Source of the DNA: Otis tarda
Taxonomy: Eukaryota; Chordata; Aves; Otidiformes; Otididae
Length of the DNA: 64,000 bases
Direction: 5' to 3'
NCBI GenBank assembly: GCA_026413225.1
Contig: JAPMTP010000074.1
Coordinates: 42,501-106,500 of the forward strand
Of this stretch, positions 31,266-43,600 are shown one piece after another. The position numbers were made by a program, and so were the translations under genes. The notes under the pieces are model-generated. The model worked only from the letters and a program-made list of their open reading frames with translations, searched no databases and was not told the DNA's origin. Numbering within the stretch: the first letter of the stretch is position 1; each line of letters opens with the position of its first letter.

Positions 31266-31490
31266 GGTCCTGGACCCCTCCTGCTCCTGCCCGACTCCGC
31301 CTGCCCCTGCCCATCCTGGGCTGACCTCTCTCCTCTGTCACCACCCCCTTCTCCCCCTGTACAAATCGCAGTGGAACTGTTGCGCCCCGCGGCCAGGGCC
31401 CCGCTCACCCCGAGCCCAGCCCTGCGCTGGCCATGGGAGACAGTGGCTGGGTCCCCGCAGGCACAGGGCGCTGCCGCCGGGGCGGTGGGC

Positions 31491-31496
31491 AATAAA
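31491..31496 (+). terminator. USP36: Polyadenylation signal of the USP36-like gene
   Basis: AATAAA about 225 bp after the tail stop codon, followed by a GTGGTTTGGG T/G-rich element, the expected arrangement for a vertebrate poly(A) site. Confidence 0.65.
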
Positions 31497-31814
31497 ATCC
31501 TGTGGTTTGGGACTGGACTCAGCTGGGCTCGACTGAAGGGGAGGGGACACCGGGAGGGGAGGGGCACTGGGAGGGGGAGGAGCTGGCCGGGCCCTGCCCG
31601 CTCCCACAAAAGGTGCAGCTGCTTGTGGCGGCCTTGGTGCCCTCGTCACACGGGTGGCGCTGGAGCAGCAGCGGCAGCGGGACGGAGGAGGAAGGAGAGA
31701 CTACTGTCAGTGTGGGAGGGCCATGGCCCGGCTGGGGGACACGGCCTTGTCCTTCCAGAGGGCTTAGCCCATGTGGCCTCGCACAGCCACACTGCTTTGC
31801 TGCCACGGCCCTGC

Positions 31815-32040
31815 CGCCCGCTGCCGGGCTCTGGGCCCTGCCGCCTGCAGCGTCGGCGCTGCCGGGCTCTGGGCCCTGCCGCCTGCAGCGTCGGCGCTGC
31901 CGGGCTCTGGGCCCTGCCGCCTGCAGCGTCGGCGCTGCCGGGCTCTGGGACCTGCCGCCTGCAGCGTCGGCACTGCCGGGCTCTGGGACCTGCCGCCTGC
32001 AGCGTCGGTGCTGCCGGGCTCTGGGACCTGCCGCCTGCAG
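31815..32040 (+). repeat. 38-bp GC-rich minisatellite, six units
   Basis: Units beginning GGGCTCTGGG recur at 31826, 31864, 31902, 31940, 31978 and 32016, exactly 38 bp apart, each with CCTGCCGCCTGCAGCGTCGG. The last three have GGGACC instead of GGGCCC. Because 38 is not a multiple of three, each plus frame stays open and cycles through three peptide versions. This creates a long spurious reading frame over 31.4-32.9 kb. Confidence 0.95.
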
Positions 32041-32794
32041 GTCTTCCCTCCTCCACTCACGCTTTGTATTCAGCAGCTGCCTTGGAGCACTGTCTGAGTT
32101 CTACTCTGCAGATCTGCAGGGCAGGCTCATGTCGAAGGCGTCCGTTACACATCTCGCAAACCACCCGGCTCAGGAGCGTCTGCCTGGTGTGGGAGTGCCA
32201 AGTGTGCACCCAGAGCCCGCTCCCGGGGTGGGCCAGGCAGGGCTGTGTGGCTCGGGGGCTGCAGGTCCCCTCCCTCACGCACATGCAGACTGCTTCCTGG
32301 CTTTCCTCCATCCTCTGTGTCCACAGAGCGTTCCCTCCCGGTGCCAAGGAGCAGGACTGGGCAGGAAGGTGCTGCCTGTGCCTCGGCCCTCTGAGGCAGG
32401 CTGCAGTGGGGCTGCTGAGGAGCAGAGAGGCCCTGTCCTGGCGTGGCCCCGGGCACCCTCCTGCGGCCAGAAGGAAGGACGGAGCCCTCGCTCTCCCCAG
32501 GGGGGCCGACCACGGCCCTTCCCTTCTGTCCCGGGGGCTCCCCAGCGCTGCCAGGCCCCGCGGGGCTGCAGGGCCCAGCGCGGGCCGAGGCGCCAGGGCC
32601 TCCTGGGGCTCAGGGCAGCTTCAGGCGTCTCTGGAGCGCAGGCGCAGCTGCCCCCGGGCTCCTGCAGATGCACTTGTTTGCGTATTTGAGGGGAGGGCCC
32701 GGGGGTCTCAGGGAGGGAGCGTGGCCGAGGATGCGGCTCTCGCCGGGGGGAGCCAGGGGGTACAAAACCCAAACACCCGCTCAGGCTGGTGTCC

Positions 32795-32916
32795 GCCGCT
32801 TCAACATGGCGGACGCGGGGCCTCCCCCGAGGCTGAGGGGCTGCCGCACGAAAAGTGCCAGCACTGAAAGCTGGAACTACACCTTCAAATTACTGAAGCC
32901 GGTTGATTTTTTTTAA
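32795..32916 (+). promoter_or_regulatory. YY1-like AACATGGCGG start context
   Basis: CTTCAACATGGCGGACGCGGGG resembles the YY1 element that overlaps the start codon of many housekeeping genes. The ATG at 32805 opens 36 codons (MADAGPPPRLRGC...) that end in the T-run at the retrocopy border. It may be a real first exon whose donor I cannot see, or the 5' end of a truncated gene. Confidence 0.35.
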
Positions 32917-33870
32917 GTAGCATTTGTTCAAATGTGTTCATGACACACTGGTCCAGATGCAAGCAGGGGCTAAGGGAGTGACTGTCAGTTATTTGGACCT
33001 TCAAGCACCCGTCACTCAGATCAGCCACTCATGCTCTGGTTTTTCTGTGCATTCACTCACAAAAGCAACCAGCTAGTTCCAACATTTCAGTAAATGGTTG
33101 TTCCACATACACAGCTTTTTCTCAACAGTAACATAATCCGGATCGACAACTATGAAATAATTTCCATCAACGTGTACAGAAAACTTTACAGATACTTCAC
33201 TCATTTGAACCCAAACCATTTACAAAGCACATCCAAGCCCCACAAAAATTACTAGGAATAGACAAAAATGCAAGTACGGCATTTAATACGTAGCAATAAC
33301 AAAACAGAGAACTTTTTAGAACACATTGTGTCCGTGCTAAGCCACTCTACACGAAAGAACAGAGAGTCAGTAACAGGTTTGAGCTGCTTTAAGTTGTGTT
33401 CCTGTGTTTTTCTGGAATATTTACATTAAATGTGTACACGGCTTGGACAGTTTTTCACATTTTGCAGTAAAACTTCACATCAGTTTACAGAACCAAGACC
33501 ATGTTTAGCGACAGCACTAAGGGAGAACAATTTCCTTGGGTGGCTCCCTTCACAGCTACTATTTTCTTCTTTTTGCCAAAGGTACACAATTTAATTTCTA
33601 CAGTGAGAGAAGGAAGGAGTTACCAGTGGGAAGAGATTTCTCTTTCTCATCCTTTCAAGAGGAAGACGTTTTAACACCATCTGTCTTTGGCTACTCCTCC
33701 TTCACCTTTTTCACAGGAGGTTTCATTTTGAGATTTTTCACAGTCCGTGTCAACGTTCTCTTGGGAAGCTTTAGCTGGCTTTACAATATTGTCTTTTTAG
33801 GAGGAACAGCCATTTCTACTTTCTGCATTATCTTATCAATGTTTGCTTTTGGCCTCCCATTTGGAAGGCC
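32909..33870 (-). pseudogene. Probable processed pseudogene (retrocopy), parent unknown
   Basis: An AT-rich 950-bp island in GC-rich surroundings. On minus, 33870-33620 shows a basic, coding-like sequence (ANIDKIMQKVEMAVPPKK, then a frame change and several stops). A long 3'-UTR-like stretch follows, ending in an A-run (the eight T at 32909-32916 on plus). No introns are visible. Base composition, polarity and terminal A-run fit a LINE-mobilised mRNA copy. I do not recognise the parent. Confidence 0.5.
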
Positions 33871-34312
33871 CAAAGCCCATTCTGCACTTCCAAAGACCCA
33901 GTTTTAAGGTGCAAAGCCTTAGGTTTTGGTATGAAAGCAACATTTGAGGGTACAAACCCAATTTTTGTGGTTCAAAGTGTACTTTTCACTTTCAAAGTCC
34001 CGTTTTTAGTGGCCCAAAGCTGTACTTTTAAGGTCCAAGCCCTTGTTTTTAGGGTCCAAAGCCCTCTTTTACCCTCTCAGCCTCCACTGGAATGCCCCTG
34101 TACTCGGGATCAAAGACTCATTTTGATGCAGTAGAGGAGCTGAGAGGTTCCCCTCATTGTCAGGGTCCCAGGCATTATCTGTAGCACCTAGCCTATCCTT
34201 TTTAGTGCACAAAGCCTCATTTTAGGGCTGAAATTGTCCTTTGTAGAAGCCTAACCTGTCTTTTAGGGCCCACCGTTTCGTTTTCAGGATCTAAGCCCTC
34301 ATTTTTTTTTTT
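33860..34312 (+). repeat. Degenerate short repeats, GGCCCAAAGCC / TTTTTAGGGTCC type
   Basis: About a dozen imperfect 25-35-bp units, with CCAAAGCCC, TTTTAAGGTCC and TTTTTAGGGTCCAAAGC words. It belongs to the same family as 4110-4310 and, reversed, 28.2-28.7 kb. It ends in a T-run about 350 bp before the MROH start codon. Confidence 0.65.
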
Positions 34313-34664
34313 GGCAGAAAGCTGCTGTGGTGCTCCTGGAGGAGAAACCACTCAAGTAATGGACCCAGATAGAGCAGGCATGGGGACCCGGACTGCAAAG
34401 GGGGTTGCCCAGGCACCGGGTCACTGCGGGGTCCTTTGTGACATCACTTTGTGGAAGCCTGCAGTGCTGCACAGAGCCAGCGCGGCTCCTGCCCCACAGT
34501 GCCGGTCAGGACGGCAACGGGAGAGGGCAGGAGCGTGGGACTGGCGAGGAGCCCCTGAGCACAGCCCACATCTGTCCCTGCTGCCCCCAGGAGCCCCACG
34601 GCACGGAGACATTTCCCCGAGGCTTCCCCCACGTCACCCCCAAGCTTTTCCTCCATCCCACAAG
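34313..34664 (+). promoter_or_regulatory. 5' flank of the MROH gene
   Basis: The region upstream of the ATG contains TGTGACATCACTT (CRE-like, about 34437) and is GC-rich without a TATA box. The last 40 bp resemble the stretch before the exon-1 paralogue at 17995 (TTTTCCTCCATCCCACAAG versus TTTCCTCCATTTCACAG), where an acceptor is present. So 34665 may be preceded by a spliced 5' leader. Confidence 0.45.
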
Positions 34665-37600
34665 ATGGCAAGGAGATCCCCCCGCCATCCCTGCGTGGCC
34701 AGGGAGGAGAGCAGCGCGGTCCAGCCACTGAAATGTGGTGAGTGAGCGGCCTCCGGGCCGGGAGCAGGGCTGGGACCAGCAAGCACGCCCTGCTCGACAG
34801 CGGGATCCCCTCTCCCCGACACGCTGGCAGTGGGGCTCCAGCGGGCACGGGGCACGGGGCAAGGCTGGCTCAGCTCAGGGCTGGGAGCTGGCCCCAGCAC
34901 AGCCTCCCCCCGGGCGCAGAGAGCAGAGGGGACTCAGCTCCTGCTCCAGAGGACAGGCAGTGGGAGGCAGCTGGGCTGGCAGGAGGCAGCACTGGTGCGG
35001 GACAGGGACCTTTCCAGCCCGTCTGCAAGCGAGTTCCTCAGCACGGTGATCTCGGGGCTTTCCCTGGCGCCTCGTGCTGCAGCCTCGCAGCCCTTTTGCC
35101 GGGCACCCTCCAGGCATGACACCCCCGGGGAGACTGTGCCAGGGGAGCAGCACAGGGCTGGGCACAGAGCAGAGCTCCTTCTTCGGCTCTCTGCTGCCCT
35201 GGGGCCCTCTCTACAGCCCTCCCTGCTCTCCTCCTGCTCTAGATGGCAGCTGGTTAGCTGTCTACGAAGAGGAAGAGGAGAGCGTGCACTGCATCCAGGC
35301 TTTTCTCAAGAGCACCGACAAGGTAACCGTGGTCATTGCCCTGGCAGCTGAGCCTGCATCTCCTGACAGCCCCCCCAGCTCTGCTGCCTGCTGCCAGCTG
35401 CTGGAGGGCTGCTGGCTGGGCAGAGCGGCTGCCGTCCAGGTCTCCCCCAAGGCACGGCACCCCCAGTGCTCTGGGCGTGCTGGCCATGCATCTCCCTCTC
35501 TCACGCTCCCCGTTGTCTCCCTGTCCCCTGGCTCCCAGTACAAGGCCCAGAAGATGCGTTTTCTCCAGAGCATCCGCAGGCTGTGCAGAGCTGCCAGACA
35601 CAAGGGCTTGTGGCAGGGCCTGGACGTCTTCTGCCAGAGATTGGAGCTGGCAGAGAAGATCAGGGTGAGGGGACACCCGGCGGGTGTGGGGAAGGAGGCA
35701 GGGCCCCCGGGCATGGGCACGCTGTGACGACAGCGCTGGAGCGGGGAGGGGGCAGTGGCGAGCCTGCATGGAAGCCAAGCTGTGCCCGAGGGCACCTGAG
35801 TGCCGCTGAGAAGCCCTGCCAGCGGACGCCCCAGCACCCGGTGCCTAAGGGCGGCATTCTGGGGGCCGGAGGCGGGTGGGGGGCAGAGGGGCTCTGCCAG
35901 CCCTGCCGAGCAGTGCCAACGCTGCTGGCTGACAGCTCCCATCCTGCTTGTGTTCCGCAGGCACTGCTGCGAGAGGAGCCCAAGCGCCGGCTGCGCACGG
36001 CGGTGCGGCAGCAAGCCATGCTGGCCATCGCTGCCTTGAGGTACCTGCCCAGCCCCTGCCTTGGCTGGCACCTCTCCACAGCCAGCGCCCCGGGCCAGGC
36101 CAGGGGCAACCCCCATCCAGGCCGAGTCAGACGGTGCCGTCTGCTGGGCCTCTGCTCTCCTCTGCTCAGCCTTTGTCCGGAGGCTGGAGGGCATCAGGAC
36201 TGTCCTCTGGCCAGGGCCGGGCTCTGGGAGGGAGGAGGTGCCTCCAGGCAGGGCTCCCCCCACAGCCTGGGTCCTTCCCAGGGACCCCTTCCCCAGAGGT
36301 GCCTGGAGGCACAGCTGCCAGCGCCTGTGTCCCACTGGCCCCTCTCTCTCTTTGCAGCACGGTGGGGACGGTGCTGGAGGGCAAAAAGCAGCCCCTCTTA
36401 CGCACCTGCTTCACCAGTGTCTTCGGGCTGCCTCCAAAGGAGGAAATGCGGGGCCTGGACATCTCCCTCTACCACGAGGTGAGCCCTGGGGAGCTGCAGG
36501 AGCTCTGGGGTCCCCTGGGGCCACCTGCCCGCCCTGTGCCGAGAGACGACCGGACGTGCGAGGCCGGGCAGGCTCTTGGCTTTGCTTTCCCACTCGGATG
36601 CTTCGCCTCCTTCCCATGGGCCTGGCCACGCGCGGTGCTGCAGGCTGCGCTGCCCACAGCAGCTTCTCTGCCCTGAGGCCTCTCCTGGGCACCGCGAGGC
36701 AGCGCGGGTGTCCTCCCCTTGCACAGGGAGTTCAGATCCGTCTCCTGGGCGCGAGAGGGACCGCCGAAAGTCTGACATCCCCACTTTGTCCTCCCTGCAG
36801 ACCCTGCACGCCATGGACACGATGCTGCAGACTTTTGTACTCAGCTCCCCCGCCTCCGGCCTCAGCGAGGAGCTGCAGAATATCTTGCAGGTCTGGAACG
36901 GGGAAAAGCGCGGGGTTGGCAGGGGCTGTTCTTCACCCTGGAGGGAAGAGCGTCCACTCTTGAGCGGACAGTCCCCATCCCAGCGCCATGCACAGACCAC
37001 GCTGCAGGGAGGGTGCCCAGCTCCTGTGGGGGAGCCCACCGGGGGCTGCCCGTCGTGCTCTTCTGGAGCCCAGTGTCCCCTGGCTGCAGGCAAAGTCCCT
37101 CTCCCCGTTGCGGAGTCCTGTGTCACAGCAAAGCCTTGCCTGTGACGCTTCTGCGGCAGCTCTGCCCCACACCAAAGCTGTGGGAGGAAGTGGACCCCTG
37201 CGATGTAGGCATCACCGCGGTGGCAGCTGCTGCTACTGTCCCCCTGCCCCGCAGCCCCTCGTGCCTTCCTCACGAGACCTGGAAGGGGCAAAGACCCACG
37301 GGGACCTGCCCGTCCTGCACGAGGAGTTCCGCCCTGAAGCTCTGTTCTGCCGGCTTCCCAGGGGACCATATCCCCGTGTCCCGTTGCAGACCCCCAGGGA
37401 GGCTCCTCCCTGCAAGTCCTGCCTCCACAGAGAGGGGACCCAGGGCTGTGTTCTGGGGGAGGGCACGAAAAGGAGCTCTGGGGGTGGCATCTGCCTACCT
37501 GCCTGGCCGCAAGCTGGCCTGGGAAATTTGTGCCAAGCCTGCGGGGGCTCTCGGAGCAGGCACCCCACGGCAGACGGCTCAAGCTCAGAGGAAGCCTGGG

Positions 37601-40600
37601 GCGACTGCACGAGTCCAGCCGGGAGATCAGCCGTGCTGCTTCTGCTGGTGCGGGCGGCGGCTCCCAGGGCACACCAGCAGCTTCTCTCCTCCCAGATGCT
37701 GCTGACCTCCGCCAAGTCTACGAGCACAGCGGTGCGCGAGAGGGCCGTGGGGAGGATTCGGATGCTGACCTATTTGCTGGACAGCTATTTCTCACTGGAG
37801 GTGAGGAGCCAGGCCCCTTCCAGCAAGCCGTCTCGCCTCCCCAGCACCCCAGAGCAGCTCGGGGGGGCCTGCGAGGCAATCCAGGCCACAGGCTAGGCCA
37901 CTCGGCAAGGCTCTGCCCTGAGGTGGGCCTCTTGGTCCCTCCTTTCCCCATGCTCTTCTCTCCCCAGTCCCGTCTCTGCCAGGAGCCAGCTCTGCCCCCG
38001 TTCCTGCACAGGACAGGACTGCCCCAAAAGCCTGGCAGGAGCCCAGGCCGGGCAGCTCCCCCTGCGCAGGGTGGGACCCGAGGTGGCAAGGCCCTGCACA
38101 GCCTCCAGCCCTCCATCCAGCCCAGGCAGACTCTTGGCTTCACGGCTTTGGCCCCAACTGCCTCCCCTCAGCTCTTCTGATGTTCTGCCTCCCTCGCCCA
38201 GGGCTGCTGTCACTTTGGAACAGAGGAGGACAGCCCTGACTGCTTCGGAGACATCCGTATCCCAATCCTGGGACAGCTGCTGGGACGTCTCATGCTTCTC
38301 AGCTCTTGCAAGGACCAAGACACCAGCTGTGCGGCTCTGGATGCTCTTCACCACCTCTTCGCGTTCATCCGGCAGCAAAGACGTAAGAGAAGCTGTGGCA
38401 GGCTGTGTCCCTCCACACGTGCACACCTCTGCTTGTTTTCCTCGGCATTGCGATGGACCCTTCTTGTGCTTGCTGGAGGCTGTCCATGAATGGCAGCCAG
38501 CTGCCCTGACCTCCTTGGCCCTTGGCAGCTGCTTTCCACACGATCCCAAGTCTCTCATTGTGCTGCACAAGAGAATGCTCACCTCAAGTACAGGATCTGT
38601 TCTCTGCTGTTCTCCTTCCTCGCTCCTCTCAGGATCTCAGTGCCGGCTGTTTTGTGGGCCCTGCAGCCGCAGCTACCGTTGCTCACCACATCCCAAAAAC
38701 ACTTCTTCCCTGTCAGTGACGAGCAGATCCAGCTGGGCCTCATGCTGGCTGGTCCCTCCAGTGCCTGTAGCAAGAAGCTGTCCCTTCTCCTAATCCTTCC
38801 TCGTCATTCCTGAGGAATGTTCCCATCTTCTTCCCATCACCCGTCACCCTTTGCTTTACACCCCTGTCTACCACCTCCTCTCCTGCCTGTGGGTTGTCAC
38901 CTCCCTCCTCACTTATTCCTGCTTCCAAGCTCTTCATTGTTTAGGAAGCTTGTTAGCAAAATGCTGTGTCTTACTGACTCTTCTCTGTTTCCCCTGCATT
39001 TAGGCAACGCGCTGCCAGAGGACCATCCAGAGTATCCCAAGTTGCAACGGAGATGGGATTTCACGAGCATCTTGTCGCTCTCTTCGCTCGATAGCAGCAA
39101 CATGATGGTGGTAAGGAGCTCCCCTTGCTGGGACTCTGGTCCATGGTATTGCCAGGAGGCTTGTGTGAGCAGAGGGACCAGAATGAGTGAGGCTGACGTG
39201 GCCTCCCTTCTTTTCTTCCTTCTAGGTATTTGGAAAATGCCTCGAGCCTTTTGAGAAGAGAGATGTCATCCTCACGGCCATCGAGGCCATGACAGACAAC
39301 AGCATTTATGACAAGGAGGGGGCCAGCAGCATGCTGGACGAGGCTGTGAAAAACCCTGCCTCCTGGCTGACGGACGTAAGCGGCCTGTGGCTGGATTACC
39401 CTGCCCATGAGCCCTTTCAGGGCTTGTTTGTTCCTCCCTGCCTTCCCTCCCTCCCTCCCTCCCTTCCCCACTTCCTTGCTTCCTTCCTTCCTCCTCTCTC
39501 CCTCCTTCCTCTCTCCCCCCTCCCTCTCCCCAGTGTGTCGAGCACCAGAAGCTCTCTGAAGCCCACAGAGAGGGATGGGCAGGGCAGCAGGTTCAGTGGC
39601 GGCAGCTGGGGAAATGGCTGTGCTCCAGTGGCAGCACCATCCTCACCTGTGTCCCCTCCAGGTGCCAAGGATCATGAGTGGCATCCGTGGAAACCTGGAC
39701 TGCATCCCCGTGACACCAGCCCGGCACAGCCTGGATGCACTCCTTCTCTTCCTGACCGACTGGCGCCCTAAGGAAGTGGTCAGGAGCTTGGTGAAGTGCT
39801 CTCCACCAGCTGACAGGTACTGGCCCTGACGGCCTTGAGGGCTCGTTCCCTGTGGGGAGAGGGGCGTGGAGACTCCGGCTGCCAGACCCATGGAAACCTG
39901 CAGGACGTCCTGGAGGAGCTGGGCCCTCCCTCCCAGTGTGCTTCCCAGCCCGCGTCAGCCAGGTCCTCAGCGGCCAAAGCTGGCCAAGCCAGCCCCCAGC
40001 CCCGCCACCACGCTCCTCCCTGCCCTCCAGGGAACACAACCTGGGCCCTCTCCTGCCGGCGTGGGCAGGGCCCCTGGGCACCCTGCGCAAGGGGGTGGGC
40101 AGGACCAGGGCCGCAGGACAGTCTGGGGCTGGTGGGGCTGGCCCTGGCCCAGCATGGTGACCGAACGCTCTGGCTTGCAGCGCTGCCCTGGCCATGTGGG
40201 AGGTGATCTTCTCCCTGCCCCAGCCCTTGGAGAAAGCCTTGAGGGAGCTGCGCAGCCAACTCCAGGACCAGCTGGTGTGCGAGCTGTTCGGCACCGTCCC
40301 AGATGACATCTGCATCCTCCACCTGGCTGTGAGTGACCCGAGCAGGCCTTGCTCACCTGCAGGGCTGTGCCCGCCCTGTCCCCTCCCATCTGCCCCAAAA
40401 CGCTGTTCAGCCGCTCCTTAGAGGCGTGAGGAGAGGCCGGCCATGGTCAGAGGACAGCAGGAGCCATCACAGACACCGTGCTGTGTGCAGCCTGGTGCAG
40501 GGCATGGGGGGATCCCAGAGGCCCTGCACAGGCAGAGCTGTCCCCAGGACAGGCTGTCTGGCCCCAGTGCCCTTGCCCTGAGCTGCCAGTGGGAACCAGG

Positions 40601-43600
40601 AGCCACTGGGTGCGGGGAGCCCTGCAGGCTCTGCCAGTCTTTCACTGCCCTCTTCGTTGCAGCTGCTGGCCGCCCGCGACGTTCGCTCAGAGGATTTTGC
40701 TGCCATGTACAGAGAGCAGAGGTCTCTGCAGCACCCAAGCCTGGAGGTGCTGTCGCTGACGCTGCGAGGCCTCGTCACGCTGTCGCAGAGACCTGAGCTG
40801 GTGAGTGGGGCAGAGTCGAGTGGAGCCCAGTTGGCAGCCTGGGGCTGCTGGGGCAGTGGGTGATGTGGTGGCTTGGCCTTGGCTGGGAGTTGGGAGGCGG
40901 GTTGACGGCTCCAAACACTTTCCCTTCAAGGAGGGGCCTGCTGCCGTCCTGGGGAGCTCTCCAGGCACAGGGGGTTACCAACCCTTCGGCCCTTAGGGCT
41001 GCTCAGAAAAGGGGGTGGCTGAGCAGGGGGAGTCTTTGCTCTCCTACCATCTCTTCCCTCCCCCTGCTCTCCTCACATCCCCATCAGTGTGTCCGTGGCC
41101 ACCGCCAGCCAGGAGGCTGCTGCAGCAATTCCCGTGCTGGCTGCCAGGAAGCCGGATGGGAGGCTGGTGCTCAGCGCTCGGAGCGTTTTTGCCAGGATGG
41201 TCTTTCTCTGCTTCACAAAAAGGAAATGGTGTGTTTCATACAGGCAAGAAAAATGCAGGTCCTGCTGGAAGACGTCCTGGAGAGCCTGCAGCATGCCAGT
41301 GAAGATATCCAGAGGAAGGCCCTGCTTGTCTTGAGAAACGTGCTGGGTCATATGGAGAGGGAGAAGGCCGGCCGCATCACTCCGCAGCTGGCGGAGAAGC
41401 TCCTGCCGCTCTTCAGCAATGTAAGGCTGCTGTGGGAGCCTGAGCCAAGGCGATGGACACGCTGCAAGGACAGCTGCTGGTCAGCCCAGCCCTGTGGTCA
41501 GCGCTCGGGCAGGGCTGCTCCCCTCCTCGCTCCCCTGGGCTCTGCAACCCAGCACGGCTTCTCCCGGACAGGTTCAGAGCTCTGGGTGACCTGAGAGCCT
41601 ACGCTGGGGCCCAACCCAGCCCCTGTGCACAGCACCAGCAGCCCAAGAGCTGCTCTCAGAGCTTCCAGGGCCTCCTCAGCTGCAGCGCCAGGCCGGAGCA
41701 GACGTTCTCCCCAGGCGCCGTGCCGGGGAGCTGAGGCTGAGCCAGCCGTGTGTGCCCCGCAGGGATTTTCACGGGCCAGCCTGGTCTCCTCTTCAGCCTG
41801 TCCCTGCGCACCTCCGCGCTGGCGTGGCCAGTGTGGCTGATGGTGGATGCTGGGTGGCTGGGGGAGCACGCGCAGGCATCGGCACCACCTGATGGAAACC
41901 TCTTGTGGGGCCTGGGCCGTTCAGCCACAGCTGCAGATCTGGCCCACAGCCCTGTGTTCAGGACCAAAGCCCAGAGCATCTCCCCTCACGTCAGCCACTG
42001 CTCAGCGCGGGCAGGGAGCAGCTGTTGCTCAAGTCCCCCTGTCCTCCTCCCTACCAGGGGTCCAGCCAAGTGCGGGAGCTCTCCATCAGTCTCTTTGGAG
42101 ACACGCTGAAGACTGTGGTGTGGAGAAAAAAGAAGAAGATGAAGAAAGAAGTGCAGAGGGCCCTGCTCCCGCTGTTCCTCCACATGAATGACCAGATCGG
42201 GAGCGTGGCCAAGGTGCAGTGACCAGCAACCTGTAGCGTGGGGGTGGGCGTGCTGACCCCACGGGGGTGCCCTGGAATAAGGGCCAAGGGCTGCTGGACG
42301 TCACGGGCTGGGAATGCGTGTCACCTCAGGGTCCCACTGCTGCCCTCCTTCCCTGCACTGGTCCCACCACTGCCTTCCTCCTTCCCCCTGCTGCAGAGGT
42401 GGAGGGGGAGCTGGGCTGCCCTCGCGCCCCGTGCTCCTCATTCAGCCCTCCTCCAGCACAGCCCGTCGGAAGGGTTCCTGCAGATCCAGCACCAGCAGGG
42501 CCAGAACACCCGGCCCAGACATTTCCCAGGCTTGTCCCGCCTGGTCCCGCAGGGCTCAGCAGCAGCCCATGGCCACCAAACACGAGTCCCAAGAGGCTTC
42601 CCAGCTGTCCCTGCAGGTGTGGGAGGCCAGGGCTTTGAGCCCCATCCCTGTCCCCAGGGCTGTGGCCAAGGGACCCCCAGGTGTTTGGGCTGGGGCCTAT
42701 CCCAGCTCTCTCAGGCAGGATGGCCTCAGGAACAAAGCCCTGCTCAGCCAGGCCCCCCTGCATTTGGCCACTCAATTTGGCATGCACAGAGAGGTGGTGC
42801 AGCGCCCACAAGGGCTTCGTGGGGCAGGGAAAGTGCTGGGAAGGGAGATGCGGCTGGAGGGGGACTGGCCCTGCGTCCTGGGATCACAGCTCTGCCTTCC
42901 TGGAGCCTGGGCATCAAGGAGCTGATCCAGCGTCGGCTGGGGAGCCAAGCGTCATGCTGGGGGATGCCCGTGGGAATTGCTGCCGGCTCCGTCCTGCCCC
43001 GGTGTCTGTGAGACTCCAGCCCTCGCTGCCCACAGCTCTTCTGCCCTTCAGCGGGCCCCAGCGCTGGCGGCAGCTCAGCAGCTCTTGAGATCTCTGTTCT
43101 GCTGGCCGGCAGCCTGAGAGACCTGGGGTGGTGGCTGCCCCGGGCCCCTGCCTGGGGCATTGAATCCAGTTCGGACTTGGTCCCCCACCGCCCAGAACAT
43201 GCTGGGAATGGCTCGAAGCCTGGCTGAGAAGAGGAAGGGGACACCAGATCCCCTTCTCTGGGCCCTTGTGCCACCTCTGAGCCTCTGCTTCTCTTCAGGC
43301 CTCCAGGCAAGCCCTCCTAGCTGGTGCAGAGCTCCTGCAGCAGAAACAGCTCCAGGACCTGATCCAGACGGAGCAGACGTGGAGGATCGGAGAGTGCTTG
43401 GTGAGAACTCCCCCAGGCTTGGTGAGAACAACCCCCAGGCTTTAGGGCCCAGGCTGGACAAGGGCCGCCCTGTGTGCCTGGGGCTGTGCAGCACTGCCTT
43501 CCCTGCTCTGCTCCAGCCTGGAGCCCAACGCCTGCAGTGGCATCTTCCTTCCCTGCCTTCAAGCACAGAGCCCCCAGGAGCTCTTCTGCAGGCCCCTCTC

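Noticed and set aside
31371-32867. Very long plus open frame (498 codons)
   Set aside because: It spans the USP36 3' end and poly(A) signal and is kept open by the 38-bp GC-rich minisatellite; composition and repeats explain it.
35262-37672. Long minus frames across the MROH gene
   Set aside because: Antisense shadows of GC-rich exons and introns; the plus strand has 19 phase-matched exons with family motifs.
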